A DNA stretch of 29,985 nucleotides from Solimonas sp040391865 (GTDB taxonomy: Bacteria; Pseudomonadota; Gammaproteobacteria; Nevskiales; Nevskiaceae). Below the pieces are notes generated by a model. The model did not search any database, was not told where the DNA came from, and saw only the letters and a program-made list of their open reading frames with translations. The stretch is taken from positions 1 through 29,985 of the forward strand of contig JBEBWZ010000032.1 of NCBI GenBank assembly GCA_040391865.1. Reading direction: 5' to 3'. The position numbers and the translations under genes were made by a program. Position 1 is the stretch's first letter; every line of letters starts with the position of its first letter. Shown here piece after piece: positions 15,745-24,274 of the stretch.

Positions 15745-16812
15745 TCAGGGTTCGGTGCCCAGGGAGCTGGCGGATGCACGATCCTGCATCTCCCAGCGAT
15801 TGGCGCGCCGGAACGAGGCGGTGTCGTTGAAGCGCACCCCCATTTCGCGCATCACCGCATGTGCTTCCTTGGCGGTCCACTGGCGGATGTAGAACGGTTC
15901 CTTGACCACGAAGTGATGGATCGCGTGGGTGGATCCGAAGTTGAAGCAGAACAGCTGGAACGGCAGCAGCCACCACGGCGTCAGCACCTGGGTCTGCTGG
16001 ATCACGTTGTCGGCCTCGACATCACCGTAGTAGTGCATGTTGCTGCTGACGAAGTGCAGGCAGAAGCTGCGCAGGATGTTGGGGCCGATCCAGACCACCA
16101 CCAGCGGGTTGAGCCATTCCATGCGCGCCAGCGTTGCCGCCGACCAGACGATCTCGCTGCCGCTGAGCGCGGCCCAGGCATTGGCGCCGTGGTAGCCGAG
16201 GAACAGATACCACAGGCCCCAGCAGATCCAGCCCAGCGGGAAATAGGCGGTCGGGCCACCGATCAGCAGCATCAGCTTGTGCCGGGTGCTGTGTGCCTGC
16301 GGCACGCGCAGCAGCAGTGCCAGCGTGGCGTCGCCCAGCATCAGCAGCCGCGACAGACCCCAACGGCGACCGTTGGTGATGCCGCGCTCCTCGGTGTCCT
16401 TGTCGGAGCCGGAATACTTGTGATGGCGGAAATGCAGCGTGCGCCGGATCCACGGGTTGATGGTGCTCGGCCGCGCCAGCCACACCAGGGCCATCATCAG
16501 GTGGTGCCAGAACGGCTGCTTGCGGAAGTACATCCAGTGGATCAGGTCGTGCTCCAGCTCATGGGTGAACGAGGCGAAGATCGCGACCACCGGCAGACAC
16601 ACCCACCAGGCGATATGGCCGGCGAGATACAGCCAGCCGCTGCCGATCATGCCGGCCAGCGAGCCGACCAGGATCGCCATGCCGATCGCATCCTGATGCC
16701 GCAGCCACGGATGCCGCTGCCGCAGGGCGACACCGGCGTCGCGGACCACGGACTTGATCCGCTCGGTTTTCTGCGCGTCGCTCAGCGCGCTTGCCACAGG
16801 GGTCGGGCTCAC
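15745..16812 (-). CDS. Membrane fatty acid desaturase (three-histidine-box type)
   Basis: This 355-residue integral membrane protein carries the three histidine boxes that bind the di-iron centre: H84-ELEH88-D, H127-FRHH131 and H296-AIHH300. Hydrophobic segments flank them (about 43-65, 66-82, 182-206, 236-252, 280-292). GTG 16812 is chosen because AGGAG precedes it by 7 bp; an upstream in-frame ATG at 16845 would add 11 residues, and the frame is open to 17046 into the divergent regulator. The reaction would be O2-dependent desaturation or hydroxylation of a lipid acyl chain. The substrate and position are unknown; beta-carotene-type and alkane-type His-box enzymes are alternatives. It is divergent from an AraC-family gene 91 bp away, which may control it. 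Confidence 0.88.
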   Translation of the reverse strand: MSPTPVASALSDAQKTERIKSVVRDAGVALRQRHPWLRHQDAIGMAILVGSLAGMIGSGWLYLAGHIAWWVCLPVVAIFASFTHELEHDLIHWMYFRKQPFWHHLMMALVWLARPSTINPWIRRTLHFRHHKYSGSDKDTEERGITNGRRWGLSRLLMLGDATLALLLRVPQAHSTRHKLMLLIGGPTAYFPLGWICWGLWYLFLGYHGANAWAALSGSEIVWSAATLARMEWLNPLVVVWIGPNILRSFCLHFVSSNMHYYGDVEADNVIQQTQVLTPWWLLPFQLFCFNFGSTHAIHHFVVKEPFYIRQWTAKEAHAVMREMGVRFNDTASFRRANRWEMQDRASASSLGTEP

Positions 16813-16903
16813 CGCATGCTCCTGATTATTCGAATGACACTGCATCGCAGCGTAGAGGGGACGCTGCCGCGCCGCCCGCCCGACGACGCCAAGCATTTGA
16901 CCG
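16813..16903. promoter_or_regulatory. Divergent promoter region, desaturase / AraC regulator
   Basis: These 91 bp separate the GTG of the desaturase from the ATG of the AraC gene and should contain both promoters. An inverted repeat CAGCGT-N7-ACGCTG (16848-16866) sits in the middle and is a candidate operator. AraC proteins usually bind direct repeats, so the assignment is tentative. Confidence 0.4.
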
Positions 16904-17944
16904 ATGCCGCCAACCACCACCACTCCCGCCACCGCCCTGACCAGCTGGGCCCGCGCGATCCGCAAGGCACTCGATGCCGCGGGCGTGGACAGCGCGCCGC
17001 TGTTCGCTGAAGCCGGCCTGGATCCCGCAGCGCTGGACGACCCCAATGCGCGCTACCCGGTGATCGCGACCACGCGGCTGTGGCAACTGGCGGTTGCGGC
17101 CACCGGCGATGATGCGTTCGGTCTGAGCGTTGCCCGGCATGTCAGCCAGACCACGTTCCATGCGCTGGGCTATTCGCTGGCGGCCAGCAGCACCTTGAAG
17201 GAAGCCTTCGAGCGGCTGCTGCGCTATTTCCGCATCGTTACCGATGCCGCAGGCCTGGCGCTGGAGGCCGAGCCGGAGCGGTATCGGGTGCTGCTGCAGA
17301 TCGATCCCTCACGGACGGCGGTTGCACCACAGGCGGTGGATGCCTTCGCCTATCTGCTGCTGCGCCTGTGCCGTGGCCTGTATCGCCGGGATCTCGCGCC
17401 CTTGCAGGTGCACCTGCCGCGCGGCACGCCGCGCAATCTCGCGGCGTTCGAAAAAGCGTTTCGTGCGCCGCTGCAATTCGATGCGGCCGGAAACGAGCTG
17501 CAGTTCAGCCGCGCATTGTTCGAGCAGCGATTGGAAGGCGCGAACCCGGAGCTGGCGCGCCATAACGACGAGATCGTGCTGCGCTATCTCGCGCGCCATG
17601 ACCGCGGCAATGTCGTGGCGCGGGTGCGTGCGGTGCTGGCCGAGCGCTTGCCGACCGGCGAACCGGGACAGGCGGCGGTCGCCGCGGCGCTGAACCTGTC
17701 GGCGCGCAGCCTGCAGCGCAAGCTGGCGGATGAAGACAGCAGCTATTCGCGCCTGCTTGCCGATACCCGGCGCGAGCTGGCGCGCTCCTATCTTGCAGAG
17801 CCGCAGAGCAGCGTCAGCGAGATCGCGTATCTGCTGGGGTTTGCCGACCTGTCCAGCTTCACGCGTGCGTTCCGGCAGTGGGAGGGGATGTCGCCCAGCA
17901 GCTATCGCGAGGGGATGCTGTCGCTGGCAAAGCCGTCATCCTGA
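16904..17944 (+). CDS. AraC-family transcriptional regulator (arabinose-binding-like N-domain)
   Basis: The 346-residue protein has an N-terminal effector domain (about 20-210) of the Arabinose_bd type found in OruR/ArgR-like regulators (WQLAVAATGDDAFGLSVARH, TFHALGYSLAASSTLKEAFERLLRYFRI). A C-terminal double HTH (about 250-338) includes LNLSARSLQRKLADEDSSYSRLLADTRRELARSYL and VSEIAYLLGFADLSSFTRAFRQWEGMSPSSYR. ATG 16904 directly follows the 91-bp divergent region shared with the desaturase, so it is a good candidate regulator of it. The C-terminal PSS and the stop codon come from an inverted repeat shared with the convergent AraC gene. Confidence 0.92.
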   Translation: MPPTTTTPATALTSWARAIRKALDAAGVDSAPLFAEAGLDPAALDDPNARYPVIATTRLWQLAVAATGDDAFGLSVARHVSQTTFHALGYSLAASSTLKEAFERLLRYFRIVTDAAGLALEAEPERYRVLLQIDPSRTAVAPQAVDAFAYLLLRLCRGLYRRDLAPLQVHLPRGTPRNLAAFEKAFRAPLQFDAAGNELQFSRALFEQRLEGANPELARHNDEIVLRYLARHDRGNVVARVRAVLAERLPTGEPGQAAVAAALNLSARSLQRKLADEDSSYSRLLADTRRELARSYLAEPQSSVSEIAYLLGFADLSSFTRAFRQWEGMSPSSYREGMLSLAKPSS

Positions 17945-18069
17945 GTGCAGCGAAGCATCTGCTCGCAGACTTCTGTTGCTCCGGGAAAGAAGCTCCTTCG
18001 CTCCGCTCAGGTTGATGGATGTTTTTCCTCGCCTTGCCTCACTACCGTTCATGGAATCTCAGGATGACG
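17934..18069. repeat. Long-range inverted repeat between convergent AraC genes, forming both stop codons
   Basis: CGTCATCCTGAG (17934-17945) and its exact complement CTCAGGATGACG (18058-18069) bracket the 114-bp gap and encode the last codons plus TGA of both genes. An inner pair, CTGAGTGCAGCGAAG (17941-17955) and CTTCGCTCCGCTCAG (about 17996-18010), is complementary at 13 of 15 positions. Elements with TCATCCTGAG..GCAGCGAAG are familiar as dispersed intergenic repeats in several bacteria (recollection, not searched). Confidence 0.75.
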
Positions 18070-19087
18070 AGCCGGCTTTCTGTGTGGATGCCTGCGCACG
18101 GTACTGCGCCGGCGTCTGCCCGCTCCAGCGCTTGAACGCGCGCTGGAATGCGGACTGCTCCGAATAGCCGAGCAGAAAGGCGACATCGGTGAGGTTCATC
18201 GTCGCGTCGCGCAGATGGCGCTCGGCCAGTTCGCGCCGCACCTGCTCGATCAGCTGCGTGAAGCTCAGTCCGGCGTCGGCCAATTTTCGCTGCAGGCTGC
18301 GCGGGCTCAGGGCCAGTTGCGTGGCAATGCGGTCCAGCTCGACCGGCGGTTGCCTGAGACCTTTGGCGATCAGGGCGCGCGCCTGTGCCAGCAGATCGTC
18401 GCCGCGGGGCAGGGCCGCGAGCTGTTGCTCGGCCAGGCGCTGCATCAGTTCGCGCATCGCCGGGTCGGGCTGGATCAGGGCCGTGCCCAGTGCCGATTGC
18501 GGCAGCGCCAGCCGGTAGGACTCGGTGTCGAACCGCAACGGACAGGCGAAGATCCGCTGGTGTTCGCGCAGCGACGCAGGCGCCGGATAAGCCAGATCGA
18601 TCCATGCCGGCTGCGCCGCGCTGCCGATCAGCCAGCGGGTGAAGCTCAGCAGGCCGGCGAGATTGAACTCCGCCAGTTGCCGATACGGCCGCTCGGTTTC
18701 CGGCTGCCAGCGCAGCACCAGATGCCCGGCCTGCATCGCGATGCCGACCTCGCCGAGGTCGATCACCAGCGCCTGATAGCGGCGCAGGCTGTCCAGTGCT
18801 TCGGCCAGGGTGCCGCAGTTCATCGCTACATACCCCAGCGCACCATAGTGCCCGGGGCGGATGCCTTCGCCGACGTGCAGGCCGAGGTCGGGATCGTCCA
18901 GCAGCAAGGCGGCACGTTCGAACAGCGCGTTGGCTGCGGCCTCGGTGACGCGGCCGTCGCGGTCGTCCAGACTATGCGAGGTGCCGTCCAGGAGCCGTTC
19001 CGGAGGCAGGCCGCACGCCTGCGCATGATCCAGCAGCGCATGCAGATAGGCGTTGGAGACGGTATTGGGGCTGGCGCGGCCGGTCAT
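18059..19087 (-). CDS. AraC-family transcriptional regulator (arabinose-binding-like N-domain)
   Basis: This 342-residue regulator has the same architecture as the neighbour ending at 17944: an N-terminal ligand-binding region (about 15-205, containing GLHVGEGIRPGHYGALGYVAMNCGTLAEALDSLRRYQAL) and a C-terminal AraC HTH pair (about 245-332, LALSPRSLQRKLADAGLSFTQLIEQVRRELAERHL and LTDVAFLLGYSEQSAFQRAFKRWSGQTPAQYR). The HTH parts of the two proteins are similar, but the N-domains differ, so this is not a recent duplication. It is divergent from the sterol-desaturase-family gene across 81 bp, pointing to a local regulatory role. Ligand unknown; lipids or amino acids are bound by relatives. Confidence 0.92.
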   Translation of the reverse strand: MTGRASPNTVSNAYLHALLDHAQACGLPPERLLDGTSHSLDDRDGRVTEAAANALFERAALLLDDPDLGLHVGEGIRPGHYGALGYVAMNCGTLAEALDSLRRYQALVIDLGEVGIAMQAGHLVLRWQPETERPYRQLAEFNLAGLLSFTRWLIGSAAQPAWIDLAYPAPASLREHQRIFACPLRFDTESYRLALPQSALGTALIQPDPAMRELMQRLAEQQLAALPRGDDLLAQARALIAKGLRQPPVELDRIATQLALSPRSLQRKLADAGLSFTQLIEQVRRELAERHLRDATMNLTDVAFLLGYSEQSAFQRAFKRWSGQTPAQYRAQASTQKAGSSS

Positions 19088-19168
19088 TGCGATTGGCGTG
19101 AACCGTCAAGATATCCGCGCGCAGTGTGCCGAAGATGCGCAGAGATAGAAAATCGGTGGAGGGGCGGG

Positions 19169-20089
19169 ATGTTTGAACAGTTTGCGCAAACGGTGCAGGG
19201 CCTGCTGGGCGGGCCGCATGTCGACTGGAAGCAGGTGCTGCTGACCGGCATGGCGCCGATCTTTCTGCTGGCGTTCGCGATCGAGTACCGCTATCTCAAG
19301 GCGCATGGCCGCCTGCGTCTGTTCCGCTGGCCGGATGTCTGGACCAACATCGGGCTCGCGGCGGTCTATCAGGTGGCTGAAGGCGTCGTGCATTTCCTGA
19401 TCAGCGCCGCGATCATCGCCTGGATCTATCAGCACCGGCTGTTCGATGTGCCGATCAATGCCTGGACCATCGTCCCGATCTTCGTGGCGGTGGAGTTCTG
19501 CTACTACTGGTTCCATCGCGGCAGCCATCGCATCCGCTGGTTCTGGAGCGCGCATGTGGTGCACCACTCCGGCGAGCACATGAACTTCACCACCGCGCTG
19601 CGCCAGAGCGCGCTGTACGCGATCACCGGCTGGTGGCTGTTCTTCATGCCGCTGGTGTGGCTGGGCGTGCCGCCGGGCGTGGTGTTCCTGCTGTATGCCT
19701 GCGATCTGGCTTACCAGTATTTCGTGCATACGGAAGCGATCGGCAAGCTGCCGCGCTGGTACGAATACCTGTTCGACACGCCGAGCAATCACCGCGTGCA
19801 TCACGGCCGCAATCACCAGTACATCGACAAGAACTACGGCGGCGTGCTGATCATCTTCGACCGTTGGTTCGGTACCTACATCGAGGAACACGAGCCGGTC
19901 GACTACGGCATTCCCAGGCAGGTGAAGTCGAACAATCTGTGGACCCTGAACATGCACGAGTTTCTCGACATGTGGCGCGACGTGCTGAAGCCGGGGCCGC
20001 TGTGGCAGCGCATCAAGCACCTGTGGGCGCCGCCGGACTGGGAGCGCCCGGCAAGCGAGGCGCCGGACGCGATCGGCAGTCGTTCGTAA
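19169..20089 (+). CDS. Sterol desaturase / fatty acid hydroxylase family membrane protein
   Basis: This 306-residue integral membrane protein has the histidine motifs of the superfamily: H116-RGSH120, H129-VVHH133 with GEHMNF, and H208-RVHH212-GRNHQYIDKN, which bind a di-iron centre. At least four hydrophobic segments are visible (about 24-40, 60-86, 98-113, 146-178). ATG 19169 is chosen because GGTGGAGGGG precedes it; the frame extends back to 18215 through the divergent AraC gene, which is not real. Members hydroxylate or desaturate sterols, fatty acids or related lipids using O2; which one applies cannot be told. It converges on the yheS-like gene with only 27 bp between stops. Confidence 0.92.
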   Translation: MFEQFAQTVQGLLGGPHVDWKQVLLTGMAPIFLLAFAIEYRYLKAHGRLRLFRWPDVWTNIGLAAVYQVAEGVVHFLISAAIIAWIYQHRLFDVPINAWTIVPIFVAVEFCYYWFHRGSHRIRWFWSAHVVHHSGEHMNFTTALRQSALYAITGWWLFFMPLVWLGVPPGVVFLLYACDLAYQYFVHTEAIGKLPRWYEYLFDTPSNHRVHHGRNHQYIDKNYGGVLIIFDRWFGTYIEEHEPVDYGIPRQVKSNNLWTLNMHEFLDMWRDVLKPGPLWQRIKHLWAPPDWERPASEAPDAIGSRS

Positions 20090-20116
20090 CGAGCGTGGAG
20101 AACGGCGGCGTGGCGC

Positions 20117-22000
20117 TCAGGGGGCCTGCAGCGCTTCCAGCTGTTCGGCCGCGGTCATCCATTCTTCCTCGACGCCGGCCAGTTCCTTCTTCATCTCGGC
20201 CTGTTCCTGCAGCTTGCGTGTCAGCTCGGCCTGGCGGCCGCTGACATACAGCGCTTCATCGGCGAGCGCGGCGTCGAGTGCCGTCAGTTTTTCCTGCAGC
20301 TTGCCCATCCGCGTGTCGAGTTTCCGGACCTGATCGCGCAGCGGTTTTTCCAGCGCCCGCTGGTCGGCGCTGCTGCGGCGCTGTTCCTTTGGTGATGAAC
20401 CGCCGCCGGATCTGGCCGTTGGCGTGTCGCTGTCGCGGCGGACCAGCCAGCGCGCGTAATCGTCGAGATCGCCGTCGAACGGTTCGCAGCGGCCTTCGGC
20501 GACCCGCCACAACTCGTCGCAGCAGGAACCGACCAGATGGCGGTCATGCGAGACCAGCACTACCGCGCCGCTGTACAGATGCAGCGCGGTTTCCAGCGCG
20601 TGGCGCATGTCGAGGTCGAGATGGTTGGTCGGTTCGTCGAGCAGCAGCAGGCTGGGGCGCTGATAGACCACCAGCGCCAGTGCCAGCCGCGCCTTTTCGC
20701 CGCCCGAGAACGGTCCGACCGCTTCATAGGCGCGGTCGCCGCGGAAATTGAAGCCGCCGAGAAAATCGCGCAGCGCCTGTTCGTTGGCCTGCGGGTCGAG
20801 GCGCTTCAGGTGCAGCACCGGCGAGGCATTGAGGTCGAGTTGGTCGACCTGGTGTTGCGCGAAGTAGCCGATCTTCAGATACGGATCGCGCATCGCGCGT
20901 CCGCCCAGCGGTTCCAGCTCGCCCGCCAGCGTGCGTACCAGCGTCGATTTTCCGGCGCCGTTGGGGCCGAGCAGACCAATGCGATCGCCCGGCTGCAAGG
21001 AGAAGTTGATGCCCGACAGGATCGTGCGCTCGCCATAGCCGGCGCGCACCGCGTCGAAGCGCAGCAGCGGTGAGCCCAGCCGTTCCGGCTCGCGGAACTC
21101 GAAACTGAATTCGGAATCCAGATGCGCCGGCGCGATCAGTTCCATCCGCTCCAGCTGCTTGACCCGCGACTGTGCCTGCCGCGCCTTGGTGGCCTGCGCC
21201 TTGAAGCGGGTGATGAAGGCCGACAGGTGCGCGATCTGGCGCTGTTGCTGCGCATAGCTCGCGGCCTGCAGGGCCAGCCGCTCGGCGCGGGTACGCTCGA
21301 ACGTGGAATAGTTGCCGGTGTACAGCGTGGCCTTCTGGTTCTCCAGATGGACCGTGTGCGAGGTGACGGCGTCGAGAAACTCGCGATCGTGCGAGATCAG
21401 CAGCAGCGTGCCGGGATAGGCCTGCAGAAAATCCTGCAACCAGATCACGGCATCGAGATCGAGATGGTTGGTCGGTTCGTCGAGCAGCAGCAGATCGGAG
21501 CGGCACATCAGCGCGCGCGCCAGATTCAGGCGCATGCGCCAGCCACCGGAGAAGTCGGCGACCGCCTTGAGCTGCTCCTCGGCACCAAAGCCGAGGCCGT
21601 GCAGCAGGCGCCCGGCGCGGGCTTTCGCCGCGTAGGCACCGATCGCCGCCATGCGGTCGTGCAGCCGCGCGATGCGTGCCACATCGTGCTGTGACTCGGC
21701 CTTGAGCAGGTCGCGTTCCAGCTGGCGCAGTTCGACGTCGCCGTCGAGCACGAACTCCAGCGCGACATCGGCCAGCGCCGGTGTTTCCTGGGCCACGGTG
21801 GCGATGCTCAGCTGCTTCGATACCTGCATCTCGCCGCTGTCGCTGCTGAGTTCGCCGAGGATCAGGCCGAACAGGCTGGACTTGCCGGTACCGTTGCGGC
21901 CGACGACGCCGACATGCCAGCCCGGATAGAGCGTGAACGACACGCTTTCGAGCAGCGTACGGGCGCCGCGACGCAGGGTGATGTTGGCAGCGGAGATCAT
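20117..22000 (-). CDS. yheS: ABC-F family ATPase, YheS-like
   Basis: The 627-residue soluble protein has two ABC domains and no membrane segment. Domain 1: Walker A GRNGTGKSS (34-42), signature DFSGGWRMRL (149-158), Walker B LLLLDEPTNHLDLD. The linker (about 222-300) contains LERMELIAPAHLDSEFSFEFREPE, very close to E. coli YheS. Domain 2: Walker A GPNGAGKST (345-353), signature FSGGEKARL, Walker B LLLLDEPTNHLDLDMRHAL. The last ~90 residues form a coiled-coil C-terminal extension. ABC-F proteins act on the ribosome E site to resolve stalled or difficult translation. ATG 22000 aligns with the family start; the open frame continues to 22552 without similarity. It is probably the last gene of a tesB/hydrolase/yheS transcript. 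Confidence 0.93.
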   Translation of the reverse strand: MISAANITLRRGARTLLESVSFTLYPGWHVGVVGRNGTGKSSLFGLILGELSSDSGEMQVSKQLSIATVAQETPALADVALEFVLDGDVELRQLERDLLKAESQHDVARIARLHDRMAAIGAYAAKARAGRLLHGLGFGAEEQLKAVADFSGGWRMRLNLARALMCRSDLLLLDEPTNHLDLDAVIWLQDFLQAYPGTLLLISHDREFLDAVTSHTVHLENQKATLYTGNYSTFERTRAERLALQAASYAQQQRQIAHLSAFITRFKAQATKARQAQSRVKQLERMELIAPAHLDSEFSFEFREPERLGSPLLRFDAVRAGYGERTILSGINFSLQPGDRIGLLGPNGAGKSTLVRTLAGELEPLGGRAMRDPYLKIGYFAQHQVDQLDLNASPVLHLKRLDPQANEQALRDFLGGFNFRGDRAYEAVGPFSGGEKARLALALVVYQRPSLLLLDEPTNHLDLDMRHALETALHLYSGAVVLVSHDRHLVGSCCDELWRVAEGRCEPFDGDLDDYARWLVRRDSDTPTARSGGGSSPKEQRRSSADQRALEKPLRDQVRKLDTRMGKLQEKLTALDAALADEALYVSGRQAELTRKLQEQAEMKKELAGVEEEWMTAAEQLEALQAP

Positions 22001-22077
22001 GGGGCGCGCAGTGTAACGATCCGCGAGCGGCGCTGCGCCAGCGTGGTCATTCGTGTACGGGGGCGATCCGGCTCGCG

Positions 22078-23028
22078 CTACGGCGCGTTTGCCAGCCGCT
22101 GCCGGAACTCGCGGTAGTCGCGCGCGCTGCGGAACGGCTTTTCCAGCATCGGCAGATGGCCGACGCCAGGGAGCACGACCAGCTCCGAGTCCGGCAGCAG
22201 GCTGTGCAGGATGCGGGCGCCGGTCACATCCAGCGCACGATCCTGGTCTCCCCAGACGATCAGGGTCGGTGTCGGCAGCACGCGCAACTGCGGCTCCAGC
22301 GACCAGGCTTCGGAGTTCGCGACCAGATCGCGGAAGATGCGGGTATGCAGTTCGTGTTGGCTCGCTGCGCGGCGTGCCAGCTGCTGGCGCACGCTCCACG
22401 GCAGCGGCGGCCGTTGCGAGAACACGCTGTCGAGTACGCGCTCGAATTCCATCGGGGTGCGCGCGAACAATTGATATTCGCCGTGTTCGAGAGAGGCGGT
22501 GGCGGCGCCGCCGGGTGGCGCGGTATGCACGCCCGCCGGGGCGAGCAGCCACAGGCTGCCGACACGCTCCGGATACTTGGCGGCGAAGCTGGCGACGATC
22601 TGCCCGCCCATCGAACTGCCGCCCAGATGCACGCGCGGCAGTTGCAGTGCGTCGAGGAACGCACGCAGGTGTTCGACCTGTGCCGGGATACCGTAGTCGC
22701 CGTCAGCGGGCTGGCTGCTGTCGCCGAAGCCGGGCAGATCCACGGCGATGGTCCGCCCCAGCTTTTTGATCAGCGCCGCGACCGGCGTGAAATTGTCCTT
22801 GTCGGCGCCGATGCCGTGGACCAGCACCAGCGGTTCGCCGGTACCGCCGTCGAGATAGGCGAGTTTTAAGCCCGGAATCTGCACGCGTTTCTCGTCGAGG
22901 CCCGCGAGTTTGCGTTGCAGCGAGATCTGCGCCCGTGCCATTGGGTCCGGCGCCAGATGATCGGCCGCCCAGTAGCCGCCGACGAGTACCGTGAGAACGA
23001 CCAGCAGCAACAGCAGGCGCTTGGGCAT
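22078..23028 (-). CDS. Alpha/beta-fold hydrolase with N-terminal membrane anchor
   Basis: The 316-residue protein starts with a hydrophobic segment (about 4-22, RLLLLLVVLTVLVGGYWAA), likely a signal anchor or uncleaved signal. The alpha/beta hydrolase core follows: VLVHGIGADKDNF (oxyanion region, 68-80), nucleophile S139 in GGSSMGGQIV, acid D263 in VWGDQDRALD and H291 in GVGHLPML. It resembles lipases and esterases related to lip1-type and meta-cleavage-product hydrolases. The substrate is not evident. It lies 12 bp behind tesB and 77 bp ahead of yheS on the same strand, suggesting one operon and a lipid or acyl-ester context. Confidence 0.88.
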   Translation of the reverse strand: MPKRLLLLLVVLTVLVGGYWAADHLAPDPMARAQISLQRKLAGLDEKRVQIPGLKLAYLDGGTGEPLVLVHGIGADKDNFTPVAALIKKLGRTIAVDLPGFGDSSQPADGDYGIPAQVEHLRAFLDALQLPRVHLGGSSMGGQIVASFAAKYPERVGSLWLLAPAGVHTAPPGGAATASLEHGEYQLFARTPMEFERVLDSVFSQRPPLPWSVRQQLARRAASQHELHTRIFRDLVANSEAWSLEPQLRVLPTPTLIVWGDQDRALDVTGARILHSLLPDSELVVLPGVGHLPMLEKPFRSARDYREFRQRLANAP

Positions 23029-23040
23029 GTCCGGCTTCCG

Positions 23041-23916
23041 TCAGCGGGTGGGGGTGATCGCGCGCATCAGGTTTTCCTGTGCGACGCTGGCAACCAGACG
23101 GCCCTGGCGGTCGTAGATCAGGCCGCGCGAGACCCCGCGGGCTGCCTGCGAAGTCGGCGAGTCCATGTGGTACAGCAGCCAGTCGTCGACGCGCAGATCG
23201 CGATGGAACCACAACGCATGATCAATGCTGGCGACCACCATGTCGTTGTGCATCCACGAACGGCCATGCGGCAGCATCGCGGTCGACAGCAGGTTGAAAT
23301 CCGAGGCGTAGGCCAGCACACAACGATGCAGCATCGGATCGTCGGGCAGGCTGCTCGCGGCGCGGAACCAGATATCCTGCTGCGGCGGGCGCTTTTCGGG
23401 GCGCAGTGGATTCCACGGGGTGACGGGCTTGAATTCGATCGCCATCTCGCGCAGCGTTGCCGCGCGCACGCGCTCCGGCACGTTGACGGCCTCGTCGGCC
23501 CACTTGCGGTAAAGGTCCAGGCCCAGGTCCAGATCTTCCGGCGGCGGTACGTCGGGCATCGGGTACTGATGCTCGAGTCCGCTTTCCGGTTTCTGGAACG
23601 AGGTCATCATCGACAGGATCGGCTGGCCGCTCTGGATCGCCTGTACACGACGGGTGCTGAAGCTGCGGCCATCGCGGACGCGATCGACGTCGTAGACAAT
23701 CGGCTTGACCATGTCGCCCGGGCGCAGGAAGTAGGCGTGCAAGGAATGCGGGGCCTGGCTGTCCACGGTACGGGCTGCCGCGACCAGCGCCTGGCCGATG
23801 ACCTGTCCGCCGAACACGCTTTTGCCGCCGAGATCGCGCGACTGTCCGCGGAACAGGTTTTCCTCGAGCTTTTCGAGGTCGAGCAGGTCTACGAGGTCTT
23901 GCAGGATGCTGTTCAT
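23041..23916 (-). CDS. tesB: Acyl-CoA thioesterase II
   Basis: TesB hydrolyses medium- and long-chain acyl-CoA to free acid and CoA. The 291-residue protein is a double-hotdog enzyme: N-terminal hotdog with GGQVIGQALVAAARTV (36-51) and LHAYFLRPGD (59-68), C-terminal hotdog with LAYASDFNLL, ASIDHALWFHR and LVASVAQENLMR. Aligning with E. coli TesB places the catalytic trio at D206, S230 (Thr in E. coli) and Q280. Length matches the family. ATG 23916 fits the E. coli-like beginning. It heads a minus-strand operon with the hydrolase 12 bp downstream and is divergent from the small cysteine-cluster gene across 84 bp. Confidence 0.95.
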   Translation of the reverse strand: MNSILQDLVDLLDLEKLEENLFRGQSRDLGGKSVFGGQVIGQALVAAARTVDSQAPHSLHAYFLRPGDMVKPIVYDVDRVRDGRSFSTRRVQAIQSGQPILSMMTSFQKPESGLEHQYPMPDVPPPEDLDLGLDLYRKWADEAVNVPERVRAATLREMAIEFKPVTPWNPLRPEKRPPQQDIWFRAASSLPDDPMLHRCVLAYASDFNLLSTAMLPHGRSWMHNDMVVASIDHALWFHRDLRVDDWLLYHMDSPTSQAARGVSRGLIYDRQGRLVASVAQENLMRAITPTR

Positions 23917-24000
23917 GATGGGCGCCGTACCGGGGACGGAAGCAAGATTAAATGATCATTCTCAAGCGGAACATGGCTGTAGCGCCAAGCCGGACAGCCC
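23917..24000. promoter_or_regulatory. Divergent promoter region, tesB / cysteine-cluster gene
   Basis: These 84 bp between the tesB start and ATG 24001 should hold both promoters. The stretch contains an AT-rich patch (AGATTAAATGATCATTCTC, 23945-23963), the only such patch nearby and a likely -10 area. No exact -35/-10 pair is assigned. Confidence 0.4.
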
Positions 24001-24267
24001 ATGAACTGTCGTGAAGGCTGCGGCGCCTGCTGCATCGCGCCCTCGATCTCGACCCCGATGCCCGGCATGCCCGACGGCAAGCCCGCGGGCGTGCCCTGCC
24101 TGCACCTGACCCCCCAACTGCGCTGCGCCTTGTTCGACGATCCGCGTCGGCCCGCCGTCTGCGGCAGCCTGCAGCCGCAGCGCGAGATGTGCGGCGACAG
24201 TCGCGAGCAGGCGCTGGTCTATCTGGGGAAGCTGGAGCGGCTCACGCAGCCGGCGAGTGACTGCTGA
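24001..24267 (+). CDS. YkgJ-family cysteine cluster protein
   Basis: This 88-residue protein begins MNCREGCGACC, giving the family's clustered cysteines C3, C7, C10 and C11. Further cysteines are at 33, 42, 54 and 64, plus a terminal C88. Such proteins (YkgJ/UPF0153 type) are thought to bind zinc or an Fe-S cluster, but the function is unknown. The length matches short members of the family. It converges on the PRMT-like methyltransferase gene with 7 bp between the stops. There is no obvious functional link to either neighbour. Confidence 0.9.
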   Translation: MNCREGCGACCIAPSISTPMPGMPDGKPAGVPCLHLTPQLRCALFDDPRRPAVCGSLQPQREMCGDSREQALVYLGKLERLTQPASDC

Positions 24268-24274
24268 GGGTGGC

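Noticed and set aside
15859..17010. 383-residue plus-strand open frame opposite the desaturase
   Set aside because: Antisense to the three histidine boxes of the desaturase; low-complexity composition.
18215..19168. N-terminal extension of the sterol-desaturase-family frame by 318 residues
   Set aside because: It is antisense to a good AraC gene, and ATG 19169 has a strong ribosome binding site.
22001..22552. N-terminal extension of the YheS-like frame by 184 residues
   Set aside because: It overlaps the hydrolase gene in another frame on the same strand, and ATG 22000 matches the E. coli YheS start.
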